The notes beneath the pieces were generated by a model. It was not told the DNA's origin, ran no database searches, and was given only the letters and a program-made list of their open reading frames with translations. This document shows, piece after piece, positions 1 through 5,760 of a DNA stretch of 10,000 bases. A program made the position numbers and the translations under genes. This stretch comes from Asticcacaulis sp. (lineage in GTDB: Bacteria > Pseudomonadota > Alphaproteobacteria > Caulobacterales > Caulobacteraceae), in the NCBI RefSeq assembly GCF_020217185.1, contig NZ_JAIWNX010000279.1, positions 1 through 10,000 on the forward strand. Reading direction: 5' to 3'. Positions within the stretch are counted from its first letter, which is position 1. Each line of letters begins with the position of its first letter.

Positions 1-626
1 TCGGTGATGTTCTTGACGACGCCGTCACGGATTTCGCCTTCGGCCAGCTGACCGACCAGCTCGGTGCGCTGTTCGGCACGGGCTTCTTCAAGAATGGCGC
101 GACGCGACACGACGATATTGCCGCGCGGACGGTCCATCTTCAGAATGGCGAAGGGCTGTTCCTTGCCCATCAGCGGGGCGATGTCGCGCACCGGACGGAT
201 ATCGACCTGCGAACCGGGCAGGAAGCCCGAAGCGCCGTCCATATCGACGGTGAAGCCGCCCTTGACGCGGCCGACGATGGTGCCCATGACCGGCTCGCCA
301 CGGTTGAAGATGGCTTCGAGGCGGGTCCAGGCTTCTTCGCGACGGGCCTTCTCACGGCTGATAACCGCTTCGCCCATGGCGTTTTCGACGCGTTCCAGAT
401 AGACTTCGACGGTGTCGCCAGCCTTCAGATTGGCCGCCGCTTCGACGCCGAATTCCTTCAGCGAGATGCGGCCTTCGGTCTTCAGACCGACATCGACGAT
501 AACGAAGTCCTTTTCCAGGCCGACGACCAGACCGTGTACGACCTGACCTTCGAGCATGTCGCGGCCGTGCAGGGATTCTTCCAGAAGGGCCGCGAAATCG
601 TCACGCGACGGATTGTAATCGCTCAT
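1..626 (-). CDS. rpsA: 30S ribosomal protein S1, N-terminal part (3' end outside window)
   Basis: S1 is the large RNA-binding protein of the small ribosomal subunit. It captures mRNA leaders, especially those with weak ribosome binding sites. The 208 complete codons seen begin MSDYNPSRDDFAALLEESL, the typical S1 opening. A first S1 (OB-fold) repeat spans about residues 26-93 (with VVGLEKDFVIVDVGLKTEG), a second about 112-178 (with GRVKGGFTVDMDGASGFLPG), and a third starts near 199 before the edge. The repeat-to-repeat linker SREKARREEAW is also characteristic. The start is the ATG at 624-626. Only a weak purine match (TGAGA) lies upstream, as is known for E. coli rpsA, whose translation is autoregulated by S1. 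The gene lies downstream of cmk in the same direction, the usual cmk-rpsA order. Identification is very secure; the protein is incomplete only because of the window edge. Confidence 0.97.
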   Translation of the reverse strand, partial: MSDYNPSRDDFAALLEESLHGRDMLEGQVVHGLVVGLEKDFVIVDVGLKTEGRISLKEFGVEAAANLKAGDTVEVYLERVENAMGEAVISREKARREEAWTRLEAIFNRGEPVMGTIVGRVKGGFTVDMDGASGFLPGSQVDIRPVRDIAPLMGKEQPFAILKMDRPRGNIVVSRRAILEEARAEQRTELVGQLAEGEIRDGVVKNIT

Positions 627-829
627 GTAATCTCAGTTTGGGTTGGCGCTGAGGCGTGGCCGTGACGAAGACGGCGACGTCGGACAGGAACGGCGAAGCG
701 CACGGCTTCGGCCACACGGACAGCGGCTTTTTGAATGGGAATGTCACATGCCGGATGCCCGGATAGGGTTTCCGCAAAGCGCCGTTCGTGATCCTGCCTG
801 ATAAAAGAGCGCCGGTGAGATTGACCCTT
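627..829 (-). promoter_or_regulatory. rpsA leader / cmk-rpsA intergenic region with possible RNA structure
   Basis: This 203-nt gap lies between the cmk stop and the rpsA start. Read on the minus strand it can fold: 710-715 pairs with 656-661 (GTGGCC/GGCCAC), and directly abutting it 705-709 pairs with 695-699 (GAAGC/GCTTC, 5-nt loop). No rho-independent terminator with a T-run is visible, so read-through from cmk into rpsA is possible. I cannot name a convincing promoter here, though an rpsA promoter would be expected by analogy. The absence of a good Shine-Dalgarno together with a structured leader resembles the autoregulated rpsA leader of enterobacteria, but homology of the structure is only inferred. 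Confidence 0.35.
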
Positions 830-1471
830 CTAAAAAGAGCCGCGGCGGTCCTTCACGATGCGTCGCGCATGTTCGATGGCCGCCTCTATACCTAAATCGG
901 TCGTATCAAGCAAGACGGCATCGTCAGCCATGGACAATGGGGCCGAAGACCGCGACGAGTCGCGCTCATCGCGCAGCCGGATATCGGCCAGCACATCCTC
1001 ATAGGCCAGATCGGGATTACTTTTCACCAGTTGCAGCCAGCGGCGATGGGCGCGCACCTCGGCACGGGCGGTGACGAAGATTTTGACCGGCGCATCGGGC
1101 GCAATTACCGTGCCGATATCACGACCATCGAGCACAGCCCCGCCCGGCTGATGCGCGAAGTCGATCTGAAAGCGTTTCAGGGCGTCACGCACTTCGGGAA
1201 TGGCAGCCACCTGCGAGGCCCATTCGCCCGCCTCGCGGCCGCGCAGGTCAGGATTGTCAAGCGTTTGGGTATCCAGCGTCCGCGCGATGGCCACCAGTTG
1301 CGGCACGTCTTCGAGCGTGAGCCCCTGCTGCGCCCGCAAAAACCCGACAGCGCGATAGATCAGGCCCGTATCGAGCATCGGCAGGCCATAGTCCTGCGCG
1401 ATGACCGAGGCCAGGGTCCCCTTACCGGAGGCCGCAGGACCGTCGAAGGCGATGATGAGGGATTGCGTCAT
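830..1471 (-). CDS. cmk: (d)CMP kinase (cytidylate kinase)
   Basis: This cytosolic enzyme phosphorylates CMP and dCMP with ATP to the diphosphates in pyrimidine nucleotide salvage and supply. The protein has 213 aa, close to the usual 220-230. It begins MTQSLIIAFDGPAASGKGT; the P-loop GPAASGKGT is at residues 11-19. LDTGLIYRA (33-41) matches the family LDTGAMYRA nucleotide-binding stretch. DGRDIGT is at 115-121, and the lid segment RLRDERDSSR (165-174) followed by LDTT (188-191) completes the signature. The ATG at 1469-1471 has no clear Shine-Dalgarno, but it lies directly before the conserved first beta strand, so the start is credible. rpsA follows 203 nt downstream in the same direction, the classic cmk-rpsA arrangement. 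In many alphaproteobacteria aroA precedes cmk; here the next gene upstream is the divergent FYDLN acidic protein gene. Confidence 0.96.
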   Translation of the reverse strand: MTQSLIIAFDGPAASGKGTLASVIAQDYGLPMLDTGLIYRAVGFLRAQQGLTLEDVPQLVAIARTLDTQTLDNPDLRGREAGEWASQVAAIPEVRDALKRFQIDFAHQPGGAVLDGRDIGTVIAPDAPVKIFVTARAEVRAHRRWLQLVKSNPDLAYEDVLADIRLRDERDSSRSSAPLSMADDAVLLDTTDLGIEAAIEHARRIVKDRRGSF

Positions 1472-1656
1472 AAGGGCCGCTTTTAGATAGGCCTGACAAA
1501 GCCCGCAACCCCCTTCACTCGCCTACCCTCAGGATAAACCGGCATACGGAAGGTCATAAAAAGGGGCAAAATGCCGAAAATCCGTTTTGACAGGCGCGCG
1601 ATCTGGTGGCAAGGGAGGCCAAAGCTTTATAGTTTTCCACTTTATGAGGACGCTCC

Positions 1657-2145
1657 GTGGCTGATCCCGCCCTTGGCACCAAACAGATTTGTCCGAATTG
1701 CACGGCCAAGTTCTACGACCTGAACAAACGTCCGGCCCACTGCCCCAAATGCGCTTTCGAGTTCGATCCCGAAGAAGCGCTTCGTACCCGTCGCACCCGC
1801 GTCCGTCCGGTCGCGCCGGACGAGTATGAAATGGACGATGAGGCCGAAGATCAGGTCAAGGGCAAGACCCCCGGCGAAGAGGACGAAGACGAAGAACCGG
1901 AAATCATCACACCGGAAATCGACGAAGTCGTTGCTGATGACACGCTTCTGGCCGACGAAGACGATGAGCTTGATCCCGCCGATCCGGCCCGCGTCGCGCC
2001 CGATCCGGTCGATATGGACATCGAAGACGCCGACCTGGCGGACGACGATGCCGATGATGTGCCCTTCCTCGAAGACGATGAGGACGACACCTTCGACGAA
2101 GACATCGACGGCCTGCCCAGCGAAGGCAACGAAGACGATATCTGA
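1657..2145 (+). CDS. FYDLN acid family protein (TIGR02300-type), zinc ribbon plus acidic tail
   Basis: This 162-aa protein belongs to a conserved alphaproteobacterial family of unknown function. The N-terminal domain holds two CxxC pairs, C12/C15 (ICPNC) and C29/C32 (HCPKC), which should bind one zinc ion. Between them lies the name-giving KFYDLNKRP motif (residues 18-26). After a short basic stretch (RTRRTRVR, about 43-50) the rest is extremely acidic and low in complexity, rich in D and E up to the end at EDDI; this tail is probably disordered. No signal peptide or membrane segment is seen, so it should be cytosolic. The start is GTG at 1657, with GAGGA at 1646-1650 six nt upstream; the ATG at 1644 is in another frame and closes after six codons. 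It is divergent from cmk and closed by the hairpin at 2164-2198. A role in transcription or nucleic-acid contact would be a guess from the zinc ribbon. Confidence 0.9.
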   Translation: MADPALGTKQICPNCTAKFYDLNKRPAHCPKCAFEFDPEEALRTRRTRVRPVAPDEYEMDDEAEDQVKGKTPGEEDEDEEPEIITPEIDEVVADDTLLADEDDELDPADPARVAPDPVDMDIEDADLADDDADDVPFLEDDEDDTFDEDIDGLPSEGNEDDI

Positions 2146-2163
2146 TCGTCCGTCACAGGATAG

Positions 2164-2198
2164 AAAAAGCCGCGAAGTTTGCGCTTCGCGGCTTTTTT
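2164..2198. terminator. Bidirectional rho-independent terminator after the FYDLN gene
   Basis: A perfect 9-bp stem, GCCGCGAAG (2169-2177) with CTTCGCGGC (2184-2192), has a 6-nt loop. It is flanked by five A on the left and followed by six T on the right. The A- and T-runs can pair to lengthen the stem, and they give a T-run on both strands, so it could stop transcription in either direction. It lies 18 nt after the stop codon of the FYDLN gene. Confidence 0.92.
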
Positions 2199-2232
2199 CA
2201 TGGCACGCGTCACCCCTCTTCACGGACCTGTG

Positions 2233-2290
2233 AAAAAATCGAAAAAACTTCGAAAAAGCGCTTGCATGTCAAAATGCCTTGTCCTAGAAG
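2233..2290 (+). promoter_or_regulatory. tRNA-Ala promoter with upstream A-tracts
   Basis: A -35-like TTGCAT (2262-2267) is followed after 15-17 nt by a CCTAGAAG stretch (2283-2290). This combination is seen at strong stable-RNA promoters of alphaproteobacteria. Upstream lie three A-tracts (2233-2238, 2242-2247, 2253-2257) spaced about 9 to 10.5 nt between centres, resembling an UP element or a curved segment. The sequence just after the -10 (TCGCGACC) is GC-rich, like the discriminator of growth-rate-controlled stable RNA promoters. Transcription would start near 2296-2298, leaving a leader of about 40 nt before the tRNA. The exact hexamers are inferred. Confidence 0.6.
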
Positions 2291-2337
2291 TCGCGACCTC
2301 AGCGGCGGCGACGCCAACGAGACCATCGAAATGAGAT

Positions 2338-2413
2338 GGGGCTATAGCTCAGTTGGTAGAGCGCTTGAATGGCATTCAAGAGGTCAGCGGTTCGACTCCG
2401 CTTAGCTCCACCA
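2338..2413 (+). tRNA. tRNA-Ala, anticodon GGC
   Basis: The 76-nt sequence folds into a complete cloverleaf. The acceptor stem is GGGGCTA/TAGCTCC with one G-T wobble; the D stem is GCTC/GAGC with loop AGTTGGTA. The anticodon stem is CTTGA/TCAAG with loop ATGGCAT, which puts GGC at positions 34-36 (2371-2373). The variable loop is AGGTC. The T stem is AGCGG/CCGCT with loop TTCGACT. The CCA end is encoded (2411-2413). It reads GCC, the alanine codon expected to dominate in this GC-rich coding sequence. It stands alone, between its own promoter and terminator. Confidence 0.98.
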
Positions 2414-2450
2414 TTAAAAAAGGCTCTCCCTCGGGAGAGCCTTTTTTAAT
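2413..2450. terminator. Rho-independent terminator fused to the tRNA 3' end
   Basis: A perfect 17-bp hairpin pairs 2413-2429 with 2434-2450 around the 4-nt loop CTCG. The GC-rich core is GGCTCTCC/GGAGAGCC, and the lower stem is an A-run opposite six T. The hairpin begins on the final A of the tRNA's CCA, so no spacer separates the mature tRNA end from the terminator. The A-run/T-run symmetry makes it usable on both strands, where it could also stop antisense transcripts coming from the right. Confidence 0.93.
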
Positions 2451-2476
2451 GGTTTCGTCGAAAGACAGGGTAATAC

Positions 2477-2511
2477 CAACGGCCGAAGATGCTGACTGCA
2501 TCCGGCCGTTG
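2477..2511. other. Strong two-part inverted repeat (hairpin) upstream of the GNAT gene
   Basis: CAACGGCCG (2477-2485) pairs perfectly with CGGCCGTTG (2503-2511). Inside, GATGC (2488-2492) pairs with GCATC (2498-2502) around loop TGACT, with only a 2-nt bulge (AA) on the left arm. That gives 14 bp in a 35-nt element. No T-run follows on either strand, so it is not a typical terminator. It lies 112 nt before the GNAT start. A weaker hairpin, CGAAG/CTTCG with an 8-nt loop, follows at 2518-2535. The rest of 2451-2622 shows no gene and no promoter I can defend. It could be a REP-type repeat, part of an mRNA leader, or a protein-binding site. Confidence 0.6.
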
Positions 2512-2622
2512 AAGACACGAAGGCGCATCACTTCGCCCCTCCACCTGCACCATTTCCTCTCTTCTTTTTACGCTCTGGCGCTTAAGCCTGATCCTTCCCA
2601 TCTCTGACTGAAGGAGGCCGCC

Positions 2623-2895
2623 ATGAGCCAAATCATCGACAACACCGCCCAAAGCCGCTTTGAGCTGAGCCGCGACGGACACACCGCCTATGCCGATTAT
2701 CATCTGCAAGGTCAGGTGCTGAACATCGACTATGTGTTTGCGCCGCCTGAACTGCGCGGTTCTGGTGCGGCCGGCGACCTGATGAAGGGCATTGTCGCCC
2801 ATGCCCGCGGCACCGGCCTGAAAGTGCATCCCATCTGCGGCTATGCGGCCGCGTGGCTGAAACGCTCATCCGAGAGCCACGATCTTCTGATCTAG
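2623..2895 (+). CDS. Small GNAT-like N-acetyltransferase domain protein (YjdJ / Acetyltransf_CG type)
   Basis: This 90-aa cytosolic protein is a minimal single-domain relative of the GCN5 acetyltransferases. Acetyl-CoA binding is expected; the substrate is unknown. After two beta strands (about residues 11-38, with AYADYHLQGQVLNIDYVF) comes the acetyl-CoA pyrophosphate-binding loop RGSGAAGDL (45-53). A helix follows, and then the family's late strand and helix VHPICGYAAAWLKR (68-81), where the cysteine and the AAWLKR pattern are typical of this small family. The length matches the family's usual 90-100 aa. The ATG at 2623 is supported by AAGGAGG at 2611-2617, five nt upstream. The stop TAG (2893-2895) overlaps the stop of the convergent receptor gene within one CTAG. 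Biological role not known. Confidence 0.85.
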   Translation: MSQIIDNTAQSRFELSRDGHTAYADYHLQGQVLNIDYVFAPPELRGSGAAGDLMKGIVAHARGTGLKVHPICGYAAAWLKRSSESHDLLI

Positions 2896-4904
2896 CGCCA
2901 GCGCAGAGACAGCATTACCGCCCGGCGGTTATCATAACCGACGATGCCGTCGGCGGTGCGCTGAATGGGTATATCCGCGTCCAGAGCGTTATCAACACTC
3001 AGCCGCAAGCTCAGAGCCTCCGTTACGGGACGCTCAGCCATCAGACGCAGTCGGGAAGCTGGCGACAGGCGCTGACGGTTGAGGTCGTCCTCGAAACTTT
3101 CGCCGATAAACAGCCAGTCGGCACTGAGCCGTGTCCGGTCCAGCCGATAATCGCCCCCCACCGACAACAGATAGGCCGGGGCCTGCGCCGGACGCTTGCC
3201 CTTAAGAGCCGGATCGCCACCCCGCATCTGCGCATGCGTAGCCGTACCGGACAGGGTCAGGGTCAGACGCTCAGCCGCCTGCCAGCGCGCCGACAGTTCC
3301 AGTCCCGTGGCCCGCACCTCACCGGCATTCTGACGCTGCCGCAGCACCCCACCCGCTGGGATAAAGCCCGCCGTCGGGAAGGTGCCCGGTCCAAAACCCA
3401 CAGTAATATTGCTGATCGGATCACTCAGCCGATTATGGAACACACCCAGATCGACGCTTAGCCCGTTCACTGCATAGCGCCAGCCCGCCTCTATGCCGCT
3501 CAGCGTTTCCGGTTTCAGCGCGCTATTGGCTTCGGTGACGTCATTGCCGACGCGAAAGGGGCGATAAAGCTCATTCAAAGATGGCGGCCGAAAGCCGTTA
3601 TAGACCGCCGCGCGCCATTGCTGAGCGCCTACTTGCCGCGTAAGGCCCAGACGCGCCGACACCACCGTCGCATCAGCGTTTGCGGGGCGTAAATCCAGTA
3701 CGGACGCCCCCGTACTCAGCTCGCTTTCGCGGCGAAACCCACGGGTCGCCCGCCAGTTATCGGCGCGTACCGCTCCGGTCAGGCTGACCGCACCGAACCG
3801 CCGCGTGCCCTGAACATACAGGCCGCTCAGGTCGGTGCGCCCGCCCGCTTCGCGATAGCGCGTGGCCACACCGCTGACATAACGAAAGCGCTCGCGCGCC
3901 TCGCCTTCGCTGCGGCGGGTATCGACCCCCACCTCCCACTCGCCGTCATCGCTTTCACGACGCCAGGCGGCATTAAACCCATAGCCTTCGGCCGGCGTGG
4001 CGAACTGATCATTGGCCAGACTTGTGCCCGCACGCCCGCTCAGGACCGACACAGAGCGGTTCGAGAGGTCGCTGTCGCGATACCAGAGCTGAAGCCGGTA
4101 TCCGTCGCCTGTCTCTGCGGTGGGGCGGGTCAGACTGAGGGCGTACTGATGACCCCTGGCGCGCGCCGTGGCCCCCGACAGGCCGGTATCGCGGCGGCTG
4201 TCGTAACGCCCTGCCATCAGGGTCAGATCGTGCCCCCTCGCTTCACCGCGCCACGTCGCCAGCGTGGCCTCATCATCCCCGAAGACGCCTTCATCCGCCG
4301 CCCCGCGCTGGGTGCCGCGCACAGCCGCATCCCCGTATCGGCGGGCGCGGCTATAGTGCAAGGCCAAACCACCCACTCCGCCGTTGAGTTGCACGCCCCA
4401 GCTTCCGCTATCGCCCCAATCCAGACCGCCCGTCACCCGGCTCTGCGGTGGTGCAAGGTCGAGATCAATAACGCCGGTCAGCGCTCCGGCTCCATAGGCC
4501 CCGCCACCTGCCCCACGCACCACGCGGGCCCGGTCGATAGCGTCCGCCGGTAAACTGGCCCAGATGACCCAGCCGCCGAATGGATCGTTCTGCGGGACAC
4601 CATCCAGCGTCACCAGCGCCCGCCCGGCTCCGGATGGTGCTATGGCCCGCAAGGACAGGCCCTGAATGGTTGGATTGGCGCTCAGGCTGGATTGCCGACG
4701 AAACAGGGAGGCCTGCGCCTCTGCCTTCAGGGCCTCATCCAGACTGCTGGCGGCGTCTATGGCCGGTTTGCCAACGCTGACGGTCGAAAAAGCGGCATCC
4801 CCGCGAAACGGCGTGAGCCGTCCGCGCACGATGATCTCAGCCTCTTCCGCTCCGGTCGGGGCCGCCAGAGACAGGCCAAGCAGCCACCCCATCAAGACTG
4901 CCAT
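2892..4904 (-). CDS. TonB-dependent outer-membrane receptor
   Basis: This 670-aa protein should form a TonB/ExbB/ExbD-energised outer-membrane channel for a scarce nutrient (iron chelate, cobalamin or sugar); the substrate cannot be read from sequence. A signal peptide is present (residues 1 to about 19, MAVLMGWLLGLSLAAPTGA), followed by a TonB-box-like EAEIIVRGR (21-29). The plug domain occupies about 40-150, with LVTLDGVPQNDPFGGW (98-113) and VVRGAGGGAYGAGALTG (128-144). The rest is a beta barrel with the conserved FRPPSLNELYRPFRVG (438-453). It ends LSLRWR rather than in the usual terminal aromatic residue. The chosen start is ATG at 4902-4904, with GGGAGG (complement of 4914-4919) nine nt upstream. 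An in-frame GTG at 4932-4934 would add ten residues before the signal peptide and is less likely. It is divergent from the dienelactone hydrolase gene, with a palindrome at 4957-4966 between them. The length is normal and no frameshift is visible. Confidence 0.93.
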   Translation of the reverse strand: MAVLMGWLLGLSLAAPTGAEEAEIIVRGRLTPFRGDAAFSTVSVGKPAIDAASSLDEALKAEAQASLFRRQSSLSANPTIQGLSLRAIAPSGAGRALVTLDGVPQNDPFGGWVIWASLPADAIDRARVVRGAGGGAYGAGALTGVIDLDLAPPQSRVTGGLDWGDSGSWGVQLNGGVGGLALHYSRARRYGDAAVRGTQRGAADEGVFGDDEATLATWRGEARGHDLTLMAGRYDSRRDTGLSGATARARGHQYALSLTRPTAETGDGYRLQLWYRDSDLSNRSVSVLSGRAGTSLANDQFATPAEGYGFNAAWRRESDDGEWEVGVDTRRSEGEARERFRYVSGVATRYREAGGRTDLSGLYVQGTRRFGAVSLTGAVRADNWRATRGFRRESELSTGASVLDLRPANADATVVSARLGLTRQVGAQQWRAAVYNGFRPPSLNELYRPFRVGNDVTEANSALKPETLSGIEAGWRYAVNGLSVDLGVFHNRLSDPISNITVGFGPGTFPTAGFIPAGGVLRQRQNAGEVRATGLELSARWQAAERLTLTLSGTATHAQMRGGDPALKGKRPAQAPAYLLSVGGDYRLDRTRLSADWLFIGESFEDDLNRQRLSPASRLRLMAERPVTEALSLRLSVDNALDADIPIQRTADGIVGYDNRRAVMLSLRWR

Positions 4905-4956
4905 AGCCTTATGCCTCCCATAAATCCACCACACATCTGATCTCGAAAAGCGCTGC

Positions 4957-4966
4957 CAAACGTTTG
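4957..4966. promoter_or_regulatory. Palindromic operator candidate between the receptor and hydrolase genes
   Basis: CAAACGTTTG is a perfect 10-bp palindrome centred on CG, the style of LacI/GalR-family operators. It is flanked by a further short inverted repeat, GCTGC (4952-4956 region) and GCAGC (4971-4975), though with asymmetric spacing. It lies 53 nt upstream of the receptor start and 129 nt upstream of the hydrolase start, so receptor control is the simpler guess. LacI-type control of TonB-dependent receptors is known in Caulobacter. No regulator gene is in the window. The rest of the 190-nt intergenic region (4905-5094) shows no riboswitch I recognise; an AT-rich stretch at 5068-5080 precedes the hydrolase ribosome binding site. 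Confidence 0.35.
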
Positions 4967-5094
4967 CAATGCAGCATTAAACCCGCACCCAGAGGATATA
5001 GGGCAGCGCAGATGGCTTTACAGGGTGGGCCGAATGAATTTATGGTAGCCCTACCGCACCGCCAAAAAGCAAAAATATATCCGAGGATTACCGC

Positions 5095-5757
5095 ATGGGC
5101 CAGATGATTGAACTCACCCGCCCCGATGGGGGCACGCTGTCGGCCTACCGTTCGGAAGTCGATCCGGCACGCGCCAGCGTCATCGTATTGCAGGAATGGT
5201 GGGGCCTCAATGATCATATCAAGGCGATTGTCGATCGTTTTGACGCCGAAGGCTTCAACGCCCTGGCACCTGACCTCTATCACGGGCGCGTAACGAAGGA
5301 CGCCGATGAGGCCAGCCACATGATGAACGGCCTCGACTTCCCCGGCGCGGTGCATGAGGATATTGCGGCGGCTTTGGCCTATCTCAAGGACATCAATGAC
5401 AAGGTGGCGGTGATGGGCTTCTGCATGGGCGGGGCCCTGACCATTGCCTCCGCCGCACGCCTGAGCGGCTTTTCCGCCGCCGTCTGTTTCTACGGCATTC
5501 CGCCGCGTGAATTTGCCAAGCCCGGCGATATCGCCATCCCGTTTCAGGGCCATTTCGGCAAGAAGGACGATTGGGTCACGCCGGAAGTCGTGGCCAAGAT
5601 CGAAAGCGACATGCGCGCGGCCGGTCGCCATCCGGAGCTTTACAGCTACGACGCCGATCACGCCTTCTTCAACAAGACCCGCCCGGAAGTCTATGATGAA
5701 GACGCCGCCGATCTGGCGTGGGAGCGCACCATCGACTTCCTCGGAGACAATCTCTGA
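5095..5757 (+). CDS. Dienelactone hydrolase family protein
   Basis: This 220-aa cytosolic alpha/beta-hydrolase belongs to the family of carboxymethylenebutenolidase, which opens dienelactone in chlorocatechol breakdown. Many relatives have other, unknown ester or lactone substrates. The nucleophile elbow GFCMGG puts the catalytic Cys at residue 110. The Asp is probably D159 in KKDDWVTP (156-163), and the His is H189 in YDADHAFFN (185-193). The N-terminal QEWWGLNDHIK (33-43) and LAPDLYHGR (57-65) are also family hallmarks, and E34 matches the conserved active-site Glu. Length is typical (about 220-240). The ATG at 5095 has GAGGA at 5083-5087, seven nt upstream. No chlorocatechol pathway genes are nearby, so the true substrate is open. 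It converges with the RhtA-like gene, with only 3 nt between the stops. Confidence 0.93.
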   Translation: MGQMIELTRPDGGTLSAYRSEVDPARASVIVLQEWWGLNDHIKAIVDRFDAEGFNALAPDLYHGRVTKDADEASHMMNGLDFPGAVHEDIAAALAYLKDINDKVAVMGFCMGGALTIASAARLSGFSAAVCFYGIPPREFAKPGDIAIPFQGHFGKKDDWVTPEVVAKIESDMRAAGRHPELYSYDADHAFFNKTRPEVYDEDAADLAWERTIDFLGDNL

Positions 5758-5760
5758 TAT

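Noticed and set aside
627..710. Short GTG-started reading frame on the minus strand before rpsA as a leader peptide
   Set aside because: No ribosome binding site and no recognisable sequence; its open length is easily due to GC-rich composition.
1587..1592. TTGACA upstream of the FYDLN gene as a -35 element
   Set aside because: No -10-like hexamer at 16-18 nt; the TATAGT at 1628-1633 is too far away, so no promoter is called.
2892..4904. Long plus-strand and alternative minus-strand open frames inside the receptor, recQ, cmk and exporter genes
   Set aside because: They overlap clearly identified genes, lack ribosome binding sites and resemble no protein family; they follow from GC-rich codon use.
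4905..5094. Possible cobalamin or other riboswitch upstream of the TonB-dependent receptor
   Set aside because: No B12-box or other conserved riboswitch core is recognisable, and the leader before the start is short.
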